Shown in pieces: positions 1 to 8,093 of a stretch of 34,075 nt of DNA (position 1 is its first letter; the number at the start of each line of letters is the position of its first letter). The position numbers and the translations under genes were made by a program. The notes beneath the pieces were generated by a model. That model did not search any database and was not told the DNA's origin. It saw nothing but the letters and a program-made list of their open reading frames with translations. The stretch comes from Pseudomonadota bacterium (GTDB lineage: Bacteria > Pseudomonadota > Alphaproteobacteria > Acetobacterales > Acetobacteraceae): positions 1-34,075 of the forward strand of contig JAKBBM010000022.1 of NCBI GenBank assembly GCA_021808545.1. The letters are read 5' to 3'.

Positions 1-1803
1 GCGCGCACGCAGCCGTTCACGCGCTAGCCCGTCGAGAAATTCAGAGGATAACACCTCGATCCCGGGCTTGAGGAAATTGTCCGAGCGCTTCAGCCGCGCA
101 ATACGCGCCCCCGCCCATTCGATCTGCCGGTCATCGGTCAGGGTAAAGGCGTCGTCGGCCGCGGTTTCGGCGCTTAAAATCCGGCGCGGCATTTCCTGAG
201 CCAGGGCCCGGCGGGCCGCGCGCAGCACCAGCTTTTTCTCTGCCCCTTGGGTTGCCGGGTCGGGGTGGAACTGGAACCCCTCAATCCGGCCGACCTCGTG
301 GCCCTCCACCAGAACCGTCCCGTTATTTGCCACCGCGGCTTGCAAATCCTGCGCCTCGGTCTCTTCCAAACGTCTCGTCAAATGTGCCGCCCTCTTATCC
401 ACAAACCGCGCCATTAATTTCTCATGCAGCGTATCGGAGAGGCGGTCTTCCACCGCCCGCGCGCGCATCGCCCAACTCCCGGCATCGCGCATCCAATCCG
501 CCCGTGCGGTTATATAGGCCCAAACGCGCACATCCGTCAGCCTCTGCATCAACGTATCGATATCGCCCTCGGTTTTATCGAGCGCCTCGATCTCGCGGGA
601 GACCCAATCGCTAGGCAGGGCGCCCTTGCCGCGCAGATGCGTAAAGATGCGCCCGCAAAGCTTGACATGCGCATCGGTCGCAAGCTTGCGGAAATCTGGA
701 ATCTGGCAGGTTTCCCACAATAATTTCAGTGCGGGCCGGCTGCCAGCCGCCTGCGCGATGCTGGAATCCTGGGCCAGGGCGGCCAAGGTCAGCACATCGG
801 CGGCATCATTGCCACGGGTCAGGCCTATGCGCGGGGGTGGGGCGGTCAGGCTCTCCAGCAGAGCGGGCAGGGATGAAAAATCAAGCGCGGTATTGCGCCA
901 GAAAAGCTGCTCCAGCGGCGGGAATTCATGCCGTTCCACCGCCGTGGCCAGATCTTCCTCCAGGGGCGCGCAATCGGCGGTGACGCCAAATGTGCCATCG
1001 CGCATGCCGCGCCCCGCCCGGCCTGCGATTTGCGCAACTTCCGCGGCGGTGAGGCGGCGGGGCTTATGGCCGTCAAATTTCTGCATCCCCGCGAAGGCGA
1101 CATGGTTCACATCCATGTTCAGCCCCATGCCGATCGCATCCGTTGCGACGAGGAAATCCACCTCTTTCTCCTGGTACAGCGCCACCTGGGCGTTGCGCGT
1201 GCGCGGCGAGAGCCGGCCCATCACCACGGCGCAACCGCCCCGGCGGCGGCGCACCGCCTCGGCGATGGCGTAAACCTCGGCCGCCGAGAAGGCGACAATG
1301 GCCGAGCGCGGCGGCAGGCGCGAGAGCTTGGCCGGCCCCGCATGGGTGAGCTGGGAGAGGCGCGGGCGTGTCTCGATCTCGGCGCCGGGGACCAGCTGGC
1401 GCAGCAGCGGGGCAATGGTCTCAGCCCCCAGGAACATGGTTTCCACCAGCCCGCGCGCGTTCAGCAGCCGGTCGGTGAAGACATGGCCGCGATCAGGGTC
1501 GGCGCAGAGCTGGATTTCATCGACGGCGATGAATTCCACCTTACGGTCGAGCGGCATGGCCTCCACCGTGCAGGAAAACCATTTGGCGCCGGGGGGGATG
1601 ATTTTTTCCTCGCCCGTGATCAGCGCCACGTTGCGGATGCCCTTGGCGGCGGCCATGCGCTCGTAATTCTCGCGCGCCAGCAGCCGCAGGGGAAAGCCGA
1701 TAATGCCCGACCCATGGCCAAGCAGGCGTTCGATGGCGAGATGGGTTTTGCCGGTATTGGTGGGGCCAAGCACGGCCTTCACCCTGGGCTGGAATCCGGA
1801 CAT
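1..1803 (-). CDS. SUV3/MgpS-type DEAD/DEAH-box RNA helicase (3' end beyond window)
   Basis: The minus frame starting at ATG 1803 is open for 601 codons to the window edge, so the C-terminus is missing. The N-terminus has a Walker A motif GPTNTGKT at residues 13-20, and Walker B is DEIQ at 95-98. A motif VI region QIAGRAGRG follows in the second RecA domain, with SATDAIGMGLN-like motif V residues (VATDAIGMGLNMD) before it. This matches the SUV3-like superfamily 2 helicases of alphaproteobacteria, which unwind RNA or RNA/DNA duplexes and are linked to RNA turnover; the exact substrate is not known here. It is the last gene of the minus block and lies 55 bp below the YejB-like permease. There is no Shine-Dalgarno before the ATG, and a promoter-like pair at 1810-1837 would put the transcript start at or next to the start codon. 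Confidence 0.88.
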   Translation of the reverse strand, partial: MSGFQPRVKAVLGPTNTGKTHLAIERLLGHGSGIIGFPLRLLARENYERMAAAKGIRNVALITGEEKIIPPGAKWFSCTVEAMPLDRKVEFIAVDEIQLCADPDRGHVFTDRLLNARGLVETMFLGAETIAPLLRQLVPGAEIETRPRLSQLTHAGPAKLSRLPPRSAIVAFSAAEVYAIAEAVRRRRGGCAVVMGRLSPRTRNAQVALYQEKEVDFLVATDAIGMGLNMDVNHVAFAGMQKFDGHKPRRLTAAEVAQIAGRAGRGMRDGTFGVTADCAPLEEDLATAVERHEFPPLEQLFWRNTALDFSSLPALLESLTAPPPRIGLTRGNDAADVLTLAALAQDSSIAQAAGSRPALKLLWETCQIPDFRKLATDAHVKLCGRIFTHLRGKGALPSDWVSREIEALDKTEGDIDTLMQRLTDVRVWAYITARADWMRDAGSWAMRARAVEDRLSDTLHEKLMARFVDKRAAHLTRRLEETEAQDLQAAVANNGTVLVEGHEVGRIEGFQFHPDPATQGAEKKLVLRAARRALAQEMPRRILSAETAADDAFTLTDDRQIEWAGARIARLKRSDNFLKPGIEVLSSEFLDGLARERLRAR

Positions 1804-1809
1804 GGGTGA

Positions 1810-1837
1810 AGTGTAAGTGCCCCAGCCCGGTTTGCAA
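1810..1837 (-). promoter_or_regulatory. Possible promoter of the helicase gene, near-leaderless
   Basis: Read on the minus strand, TTGCAA (1837-1832) and TACACT (1815-1810) are separated by 16 bp and match four of six consensus positions at each element. A start site about 7 bases after the -10 falls at the ATG at 1803. No purine-rich ribosome site precedes that ATG. This is a pattern match only. Confidence 0.3.
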
Positions 1838-1858
1838 GCGCGCCTGTGTTAAGGCAGC

Positions 1859-2884
1859 TTAACGCCGGGCTGAAAAATCGAGCCGGGGGTCGAGCCAGGC
1901 CAACAGCACATCGCCCATGAGGCGCGCGGCCAGCCCCACCAGCATGTAAACGTAAAGCGTGCCGAAGATCACCGGATCGTCGCGCTGCAGCAGTGCCTGA
2001 TAGCCAAGCTGCCCCAGGCCGGGCAGGGAGAAGACGATTTCCACCATCAGGGCTGGCGAGAACAGAATGGCGGTGAAGGCGCCGGGCAGCGTGGCGGCGA
2101 TGACCAGCAGCGCGTTGGGCAGCGCATGGCGCAACAGGGCCTGGCGTTCGGACAAGCCCTTGGCGCGCGCGGCCAGCATGTAGAGTTTTTCCATCTCCGC
2201 CAGCACGGCGTTGCGGGTCAGCAGGGTGAGGGCGGCGAGACCGCCCGCTGTCAGCGCCAAGGTGGGCAGCACCAGATGCCAGGCATAGTCGCCCAGCCGC
2301 TCCGGCCATGGCCAGGACGCCGCCCCGGGTGTGGCCAGCCCGCGCAGGGGAAAAAGCGGCCACACCCCGCCGCCGGCGAACAGGATCAGCAGCAGCACCG
2401 CGAGTAGAAAGCCCGGTACTGCGTACAAGGCGAGGATGATGAGGGTGGAGGCGGTATCAAACCGCGAGCCGGCGCGCAGGGCTTTGAACAGCCCAAGCGG
2501 TATGGCCACCAAATAAGCGAGCAAGGTGGAGTAGAGCCCAAGTGCTAGCGAGACCGGCAGGCGCTCGCGGATCAGCCGCGCCACGGGCACGCCCGTGCTG
2601 AGGCTGGTGCCCAGATGAAAGGTGAGGTCGCCGCGCAGCATGGATAAAAAGCGCGTGAGCGGCGGTTTATCGAAGCCAAATTGCGCGGCGAGCTTTGCGC
2701 GTTCAGTGTTATCCAGCCCCGCCCCGCCGCGATAAAGCCCCGCTCCGGGTGGCAGGCCGGGTTTGCTTAAGGCCGCCTCCACCGGGCCGCCGGGGGCCAA
2801 TTGTGCCAGCCCAAAATTCAGCGCCAGGATGACAAACAGCGTGACCGGCAGCAGCAGCAGCCGTTTGAGGAGATAGCGCCTCAT
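1859..2884 (-). CDS. YejB-like ABC oligopeptide transporter permease
   Basis: This 341-aa inner-membrane protein has the layout of the YejB (microcin C/oligopeptide) permease family: an N-terminal RRYLLKRLLLLP segment and first membrane helix, a long periplasmic loop, about six hydrophobic helices, an EAA-type loop (AARAKGLSERQALLRHALPN) that would contact the ATPase, and a DPRLDF ending. ATG 2884 is chosen over GTG 2893 because it overlaps the stop of the upstream binding-protein gene in an ATGA, a standard coupling signal. The usual partners, YejE permease and YejF ATPase, do not follow: the next gene is an unrelated helicase. The transporter would therefore need partners encoded elsewhere. 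Confidence 0.88.
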   Translation of the reverse strand: MRRYLLKRLLLLPVTLFVILALNFGLAQLAPGGPVEAALSKPGLPPGAGLYRGGAGLDNTERAKLAAQFGFDKPPLTRFLSMLRGDLTFHLGTSLSTGVPVARLIRERLPVSLALGLYSTLLAYLVAIPLGLFKALRAGSRFDTASTLIILALYAVPGFLLAVLLLILFAGGGVWPLFPLRGLATPGAASWPWPERLGDYAWHLVLPTLALTAGGLAALTLLTRNAVLAEMEKLYMLAARAKGLSERQALLRHALPNALLVIAATLPGAFTAILFSPALMVEIVFSLPGLGQLGYQALLQRDDPVIFGTLYVYMLVGLAARLMGDVLLAWLDPRLDFSARR

Positions 2885-4569
2885 CGTGCCCACCAGAGCG
2901 AGATGTCGTGTCCCATCATCACCGGTGCTGCGGGCTTAGCGACGCGGTTTTGCCAATAGGCCAGATGCTGCGCGACGGGGTGGAACCAGGGCACCATGTA
3001 AAACCCGGCCATCAGGCGCGCATTCAGCGCGCGCAGGGCTGTATCCCGGGCCGCTTGGGTGGCGGCGCTCAGCACGGCGTGGATTCCAGCCTCGATCGCG
3101 GGGCTGCACACCCCGGCCAGATTATAGCTGCCCTTGGTGCGCGCGGCGGCACAGCCCCAATAGCCTGTGAGCTCACTGCCGGGGATGGCGGATTCGGGAA
3201 AGCCTGCGGGCGTCATCTCAAAATCGAAATCGCGCAGCCGGGCGCGGTAACTTGCCGGGTCCATGAGGGTGATGTGCGCCGTAATGCCCAGCCGGGCGAG
3301 ATGCTGGATATAGGGCAGGACGAAGCGTTCATCGGCCGGATGATCGAGCATGATGTTCAACCGCATCTTCTGGCCCACCGCGTTCACCAGCCGCATATGC
3401 CGCACCCGCCAGCCTGCCGCGCGCAGCAAGGTCAGGGCCTGACGCAGGCGCGCGGTCTCCTGATCGGGCGCGCTGGCGGCGGCCAAGGCGGGCCTGCCCG
3501 GCGGGTTTGGGCCAAAATAATGGTCATCGCGGGCATCCATGCCGCCCAGCATGGTGCGGTTGATCCAGGGGAAATCGAACACAAGGCTCAAGGCTTGCCG
3601 CACTTTGGGGTCGCAGAGCGGGGGCATGCGCGTGTTCATCACCAGCCCGCGCATGCCAGAAGGCAGGGTGAGCGGGACGTTGTCCAGCCGGATCCGGCCG
3701 TTGCGTACGGCGGCCCAGCCATGCATGGCCCGCCAGAGTGCGGGTGAGGTCTCCACCCACACATCCACCAGCCCGGCCTTGAAGGCCTGCCGTGCGGCGG
3801 TTGTATCCTGAAAGAAAAGCTGCGTGATCCGCTTGAAATTATCGCAGCCCTTGTTGGCGGGCCGGTTTTGCGCCCACCAATGCGGCACATGGGTGTAGCT
3901 GATGGAAGCCCCCCATTGCACGGCGCTGATCTGGTAGGCGCCCGAGCCGGGTGGGGCGGCGCGCAGGGGGGCCGCAAAATCCCGCCCGGCCCAGAAATGC
4001 GCGGGCAATATATACATGGCGGCGAGGTTGAAGAGGGTTTGCGGCCCGGCCCCCGGTTTGAGCGTGAAGGTGACATCGCGCGCATCCCGCACGCGCACGC
4101 TCGCCACGTCCGCATATTCCGCCGCGTAAAAGGGAGCACCCTGGCTGATCAGGGTTTTATAGGTCCAGGCCACGTCATGCGCGGTGACCGGCGTGCCATC
4201 GGAAAAGCGCGCGGCGGGGTTGAGGTGGAACGTGACCTGGTTGCCCGCCACGCTCACGCTTTGGGCGAGGTCGGCATATTCGGTTTCGCTGTCCGTGTCG
4301 GAAAGCTTGAACAAGGGCTGCCAGATCCGAAACACCGAATCGGGGGGCGTGCCGCGCAGGATGAAGGGGTTGAGATTATCGAAACTGCCTTGCGCGGCGA
4401 GGGTGAGGCTACCCCCCTTGGGTGCGTTTGGGTTGGCATAGGGCAGGGCCTGGGTGAGCGGCGGGGCGCCATTCAGGCTGATGACGGTTTGCGGCGGCGG
4501 CTGGGATGCGGCCGCCGGACCAACGCCCAGGGCCAGGCAGAGCGCGAGCGCCTTAAGCCAGCGCCGCAA
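2881..4569 (-). CDS. YejA-like extracellular solute-binding protein, family 5
   Basis: This periplasmic binding protein of about 560 aa belongs to the oligopeptide/microcin C class. Near the N-terminus it has the family stretch NPNAPKGGSLTLAAQGSFDN, followed by LNPF and DSEAYADLA-like residues (DSETEYADLAQSV) and FSDGTPVTAHDV, all typical of SBP_bac_5 proteins. I place the start at TTG 4569, giving MRRWLKALALCLALG...AAA, a clean Sec signal peptide. ATG 4617 is possible, but it adds 16 Arg/Pro-rich residues that look like out-of-frame translation of the upstream phosphatase. The TTG start overlaps that phosphatase gene by 17 bp. The permease gene follows with an ATGA overlap, so the two are surely co-translated. 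The start is uncertain; the family assignment is firm. Confidence 0.87.
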   Translation of the reverse strand: MRRWLKALALCLALGVGPAAASQPPPQTVISLNGAPPLTQALPYANPNAPKGGSLTLAAQGSFDNLNPFILRGTPPDSVFRIWQPLFKLSDTDSETEYADLAQSVSVAGNQVTFHLNPAARFSDGTPVTAHDVAWTYKTLISQGAPFYAAEYADVASVRVRDARDVTFTLKPGAGPQTLFNLAAMYILPAHFWAGRDFAAPLRAAPPGSGAYQISAVQWGASISYTHVPHWWAQNRPANKGCDNFKRITQLFFQDTTAARQAFKAGLVDVWVETSPALWRAMHGWAAVRNGRIRLDNVPLTLPSGMRGLVMNTRMPPLCDPKVRQALSLVFDFPWINRTMLGGMDARDDHYFGPNPPGRPALAAASAPDQETARLRQALTLLRAAGWRVRHMRLVNAVGQKMRLNIMLDHPADERFVLPYIQHLARLGITAHITLMDPASYRARLRDFDFEMTPAGFPESAIPGSELTGYWGCAAARTKGSYNLAGVCSPAIEAGIHAVLSAATQAARDTALRALNARLMAGFYMVPWFHPVAQHLAYWQNRVAKPAAPVMMGHDISLWWAR

Positions 4570-5371
4570 GGGCCGCCTGGTGCAGCGCCGCGTTGGCCGA
4601 GGCCAGCACCGAGCCATCCGCCCCCAGCCGCAGCTTTTGGCCCTGCCAGTCGCTCACCACCCCGCCGGCGGCTTCCACCACCGGGGCCAGGGCCGCCCAG
4701 TCCCATGGTTTCAGCCCGCATTCGGCCACCACATCGATCTGCCCCAGGGCGAGCAGCCCGTACGCATAGGCATCGCCCCCCCAGTAAACGCGCTTGGCCC
4801 GGGCCTGGAGTTTGGCGAAGCGCGCCGCACCTTCCGTATCGAACATTTCCGGCGCGGTCGAGGAAAGTTCGGCCTGTTCCAGCGTGACATGCGCGCGCGT
4901 GCCGGGCGTGCCGCCCAGCGGGCCGGTAAAGCGCGCGGGCAGGCCGCACCCGCCGGCCCAGCGCTCGCGCGTGATGGGCTGGTCGATAAAGCCCAGCACC
5001 GGCACGCCATCCTCCAGTAGCCCAAGCAGGGTGCAGAAACTGGGACGCCCGGTGATGAAGGCGCGCGTGCCGTCAATCGGGTCGATCACCCAGACATATT
5101 TGGCGTCGGGCCTGTGGGCAGGGAATTCCTCGCCGATGATCCCGCATTCCGGGCAGGCATCCAGCAGCCGGGCGCGCAGCACGGTCTCGGCCTCGCGGTC
5201 GGCCTGGGTGACGGGGCTTTCATCCGCCTTGTCGTCGGCGGCAAGCCCCACGCGGAAATGCGGGCGGATGGCGACCCCGCTGGCATCCAGCGCCGCGTTG
5301 GCCGCGGCGATGAAACGCTCAAGGGAGCTTGGCGGGTGTGGCGGCGTTTTGGTTGAGGTAAGCAATGACAT
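4553..5371 (-). CDS. hisN: Inositol monophosphatase-family phosphatase, histidinol-phosphatase type (HisN-like)
   Basis: This 272-aa cytosolic Mg2+-dependent phosphatase shows the complete family signature: IIGEE at 78-82, DPIDGT at 97-102 and a C-terminal WDWAAL motif that completes the metal site. The AFITGRPSFCTLLGL stretch after DPIDGT is typical of the HisN branch, which removes phosphate from histidinol phosphate in histidine synthesis. A general inositol or nucleotide phosphatase role cannot be excluded. ATG 5371 is the first good start and overlaps the end of the cytochrome c gene by 53 bp. There is no strong ribosome site, so translation may be coupled to the gene upstream. The next gene (YejA-like) overlaps its 3' end. 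Confidence 0.82.
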   Translation of the reverse strand: MSLLTSTKTPPHPPSSLERFIAAANAALDASGVAIRPHFRVGLAADDKADESPVTQADREAETVLRARLLDACPECGIIGEEFPAHRPDAKYVWVIDPIDGTRAFITGRPSFCTLLGLLEDGVPVLGFIDQPITRERWAGGCGLPARFTGPLGGTPGTRAHVTLEQAELSSTAPEMFDTEGAARFAKLQARAKRVYWGGDAYAYGLLALGQIDVVAECGLKPWDWAALAPVVEAAGGVVSDWQGQKLRLGADGSVLASANAALHQAALAALA

Positions 5372-6335
5372 CAGCCCGGGTCTGGTCGTTCTTGATGCCG
5401 GCGAACGACATGGCCGTACCTGGGGCATAGCTGTTAGGCGCTTTCAGCCAGGCGCTCAAGCGCGCGGGCGTCCAGGGCTGGCCGGCCTTGGCCTTCACCG
5501 CGCCGGAATAGGAGAACCCAGGGCGGGAAAACGCCTTGTCGCCGACAATGCCATATAAATTGGGGCCGATGCCGTTGGCCCCGCCCTTGGTGAAGGTATG
5601 GCAGGCCGAACATTCCTGCTGCGCCACCGCCTGGCCCTTGGCGGGATCGGCCTTGGTCAGAAGCTGGTCCAGGCTGGGCGCTGCGGGCACGGCGGCGGCT
5701 TGCGGTTGCGTGCCCCCGTTGGCGTTGGTTGGAGCGCTGGCTTGGGTGCTGGTTTGTGCGGCCTTGATCTCGGCGGGCGTGGGCAGCGCCATGGGGCTGG
5801 CGCTGAGCGTGCGCAGATAGGCCACCACATCGGCCCGGGTCTGTGTGTTGTGGATGCCGGGATAGGACATGGCGGTGCCTGGGGCGAATTTATTGGGCGC
5901 GGCCAGCCAGTCATTCATCGTGTCATAGGTCCAGTCGCCCTTGGCCTTGGCTTTGGCCGCATCCGAGAAGCTGAATCCGGCATGCGCGAACATCGGGCTG
6001 CCCAGCACGCCATATAAATTGGGACCAACGCCATTGGCGCCGCCCTGGGTAAAGGTATGGCAGGCCGCGCATTGCTGCTGGGCAAAGGCTTTGCCCTTGG
6101 CGGTATCGGCGCTGGCGAGCCGCGCGAGGATGCTGGCCGGGCCGGGTGCTGCGGTGGCGGTTTGCGGTGTGGTGGCACTGGGCAGGGCGGCGATGGCAAT
6201 GGCGGGGTGGTCTGGTGTGTCTTGGGGGATGAAAACCTGCGCGATGCGGTTGGCGCCCCAGAACACCAGCCCGGCGGTGAGCACGCTGGCGGCGATTTTG
6301 TTGCCAAGCAGACTATCCTTGCCGGATTTGCTCAT
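5319..6335 (-). CDS. Membrane-anchored tandem dihaem cytochrome c (CycM/c552-like)
   Basis: The 338-aa protein has one N-terminal membrane segment (about residues 13-36) followed by two class I cytochrome c domains joined by a Pro/Ala/Thr/Gln-rich linker (about 178-228). The haem-binding motifs are CAACH at 89-93 and CSACH at 242-246. The likely axial methionines are M156 and M309, both in GTAMS loops. The domains are 153 residues apart and closely similar, so they arose by internal duplication. The family carries electrons between the bc1 complex and oxidases on the periplasmic face; single-domain CycM proteins are the common form. The gene heads the minus block leading to hisN and faces kdsB across a 127-bp divergent gap. 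A GGGGGAAAGAG sequence just before the ATG serves as the ribosome site. Confidence 0.9.
   Translation of the reverse strand: MSKSGKDSLLGNKIAASVLTAGLVFWGANRIAQVFIPQDTPDHPAIAIAALPSATTPQTATAAPGPASILARLASADTAKGKAFAQQQCAACHTFTQGGANGVGPNLYGVLGSPMFAHAGFSFSDAAKAKAKGDWTYDTMNDWLAAPNKFAPGTAMSYPGIHNTQTRADVVAYLRTLSASPMALPTPAEIKAAQTSTQASAPTNANGGTQPQAAAVPAAPSLDQLLTKADPAKGQAVAQQECSACHTFTKGGANGIGPNLYGIVGDKAFSRPGFSYSGAVKAKAGQPWTPARLSAWLKAPNSYAPGTAMSFAGIKNDQTRADVIAYLNQNAATPAKLP
5552..5621. repeat. Direct repeat copy 1: haem-site DNA of cytochrome c domain 2
   Basis: This 70-bp stretch encodes the CSACH haem motif and the following GGANGIGPNLYG segment. It is closely similar to 6011-6080, lying 459 bp (153 codons) away within the same gene. 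Both begin CATATAAATTGGG and share GGTATGGCAGGCCG. Confidence 0.7.
6011..6080. repeat. Direct repeat copy 2: haem-site DNA of cytochrome c domain 1
   Basis: This is the partner of 5552-5621. It encodes the CAACH motif and the same loop in the first domain. The two copies differ at scattered positions, mostly synonymous or conservative, so the duplication is old or is kept similar by selection or conversion. Confidence 0.7.
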
Positions 6336-6462
6336 CTCTTTCCCCCTATTTTACGCCCATCTGCCCATGGCCGGCGGCGGCACGATTTTGGCGGTGATTA
6401 TTGCGCTTGACGGTAGAGCGATTTAGGCAGACCCGCAAGCAACGCTGCGAGAGATCAAGCCC

Positions 6463-7197
6463 GTGACGCCGATCATTCTTATTCCCGCCCGTCTGGGCTC
6501 GACCCCCCGGCCCGGCAAGGTGCTGGCCGACATTGCCGGCAAGCCGATGATCGCGCATGTGCTGGCCCGCGCGCAGGATTCGGGGCTGGGGCCCGTGGCG
6601 GTGGCGTGCGCCGAGCCGGAGGTGGCGCAAGCCGTGGAACGCCATGGCGGCCAGGCGGTGCTGACCGACCCGGACCTGCCCTCTGGCTCGGACCGGATTT
6701 TCGCCGCCTTGCAAAAGCTGGACCCGGATCAGCGGCATGATGTGATCATCAATCTGCAGGGCGATCTGCCGGCGATCGACCCGGCCGCTCTCGCCCAGGT
6801 GCTGCGCCCGCTGGAACAAGGGTACGATATCGGCACGCTGGTTGCCCCCATCACCAGCGATGAAGAGGCCAAGGCGCCCTCGGTGGTGAAATGCGTCTGC
6901 GCCTTTGTTGACGCGCAAATGGTGGCCCCGGCTTTGTATTTCTCGCGCCATCCGGTGCCCGCCGGCGCGGGGCCGCTTTGGCACCATATCGGCATTTACG
7001 CCTACCGGCGCGCGGCGCTGGCGCGGTTTGTGGGTCTGCCCCCCTCGGCGCTGGAGCAGCGCGAGAAGCTGGAGCAGCTGCGCGCGCTGGAAGCGGGCCT
7101 GCGCCTGGGGGCCGCGCGCGTGGCGCAAGCCCCCTTAGGTGTGGACACGCCAGCCGATCTTGCCCATGTCCGGCGGATTCTCGGAGCCAAATCATGA
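6463..7197 (+). CDS. kdsB: 3-deoxy-manno-octulosonate cytidylyltransferase (CMP-Kdo synthetase)
   Basis: KdsB activates Kdo with CTP to give CMP-Kdo for lipid A-core assembly in the cytosol. The 244-aa product has the nucleotide-binding start IPARLGSTPRPGK at 6-18, then SGSDRI (about 90), INLQGDLPAIDP (about 110-121, binding Mg2+ and CTP), HHIGIYAYRR and LEQREKLEQLRALE, all family landmarks. The start is GTG 6463, the only start that keeps the IPAR strand at the right distance. PGK is preserved, but the usual STRLPGK reads STPRPGK. The gene overlaps pheA by ATGA, a pairing common in alphaproteobacteria. Its presence shows that the host makes Kdo-containing lipopolysaccharide. Confidence 0.95.
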   Translation: MTPIILIPARLGSTPRPGKVLADIAGKPMIAHVLARAQDSGLGPVAVACAEPEVAQAVERHGGQAVLTDPDLPSGSDRIFAALQKLDPDQRHDVIINLQGDLPAIDPAALAQVLRPLEQGYDIGTLVAPITSDEEAKAPSVVKCVCAFVDAQMVAPALYFSRHPVPAGAGPLWHHIGIYAYRRAALARFVGLPPSALEQREKLEQLRALEAGLRLGAARVAQAPLGVDTPADLAHVRRILGAKS

Positions 7198-8033
7198 CCA
7201 TCATCGCCTTTCAGGGCCAGGCCGGCGCCTATTCCGACCTTGCCTGCCGCAACGCCTATCCGGGCGCGCGCACGCTCCCCTGCGAGACATTCCAGGCCGC
7301 GATTGACGCGGTGCATGCGGGCCGCGCCGATCTGGCCATGCTGCCGCCGGAAAATTCCATCGCCGGGCGGGTGTCCGATTTGCATGCCCTGCTGCCCGAG
7401 AGCGGGCTTTCCATCATCGGCGAGAAATTCCAGCGTATCGAGCATTGCCTGCTTACCCCGCGCGGCGCCACGCTGGCGGGCATCCGGCGCATCCATTCCC
7501 ACCCCGTGGCGCTGGGGCAGGTGCGCAAGCTCATTGCCCAATCCGGCGCCATGCCGGTCGCTGAATATGACACGGCCGGGGCGGCCGAGATTGTCGCGCG
7601 GCTGAACAACCCTGAAGATGCGGCGGTGGCCTCGTCTTTAGCGGGGGAACTGCACGGGCTGGAGATCCTGCGCCGCAATGTGGAGGATGAGCCACACAAT
7701 ACCACGCGCTTTTATGTGATGGCGCGCGAGGCCCTGGCGCTGGCGCTCGAGCAGCCCGGCCTGATGACCACCTTCGTCTTCAATGTCCGCAACGTGCCGG
7801 CGGCGCTGTACAAGGCGCTGGGCGGGTTTGCCACCAATGGCGTGAATATGACGAAAATCGAGAGCTATATGCTCAATGGCAGCTTTACCGCCACGCAATT
7901 CCTGGCCGAGGTGGAAGGGCACCCGGCCCAGCCCGCCTTGCGGCTGGCTTTTGAGGAGCTGGCCTTCTTCTCGACCGAGATTAAGATTTTGGGCACGTAT
8001 CCGGCCGATCCGTTCCGAAAACGCCAGGGCTAA
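7194..8033 (+). CDS. pheA: Prephenate dehydratase with C-terminal ACT domain
   Basis: This 279-aa monofunctional prephenate dehydratase converts prephenate to phenylpyruvate for phenylalanine synthesis. The N-terminal PDT domain shows FQGQAGAYSDLA, LPPENSIAGRV and the catalytic TTRF motif (about 177-180). The C-terminal ACT domain starts at FVFNVRNVPAALYKAL and keeps a NMTKIES-type loop for allosteric phenylalanine binding. There is no chorismate mutase domain. The ATG at 7194 overlaps the kdsB stop (ATGA), so the genes are co-translated. An intrinsic terminator follows directly at 8035-8068. Confidence 0.95.
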   Translation: MTIIAFQGQAGAYSDLACRNAYPGARTLPCETFQAAIDAVHAGRADLAMLPPENSIAGRVSDLHALLPESGLSIIGEKFQRIEHCLLTPRGATLAGIRRIHSHPVALGQVRKLIAQSGAMPVAEYDTAGAAEIVARLNNPEDAAVASSLAGELHGLEILRRNVEDEPHNTTRFYVMAREALALALEQPGLMTTFVFNVRNVPAALYKALGGFATNGVNMTKIESYMLNGSFTATQFLAEVEGHPAQPALRLAFEELAFFSTEIKILGTYPADPFRKRQG

Positions 8034-8034
8034 G

Positions 8035-8068
8035 CCGGCAAAAAATTTTCTGTTCTTGTCGGTTTTTT
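8035..8068 (+). terminator. Rho-independent terminator of kdsB-pheA
   Basis: CCGGCAA (8035-8041) pairs with TTGTCGG (8056-8062) through seven pairs, one of them G-U, around a 14-base loop. A run of six T (8063-8068) follows immediately. It begins one base after the pheA stop codon and ends one base before the first possible ATG of the next gene. Confidence 0.7.
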
Positions 8069-8093
8069 AATGAAGCGAGCCTTAAGAGGGCTT

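Noticed and set aside
928-1809. Long plus-strand ORF opposite the helicase
   Set aside because: The minus frame is open through the whole region with helicase motifs; the plus ORF is low-complexity, His/Arg/Gly-rich and has no recognisable domain.
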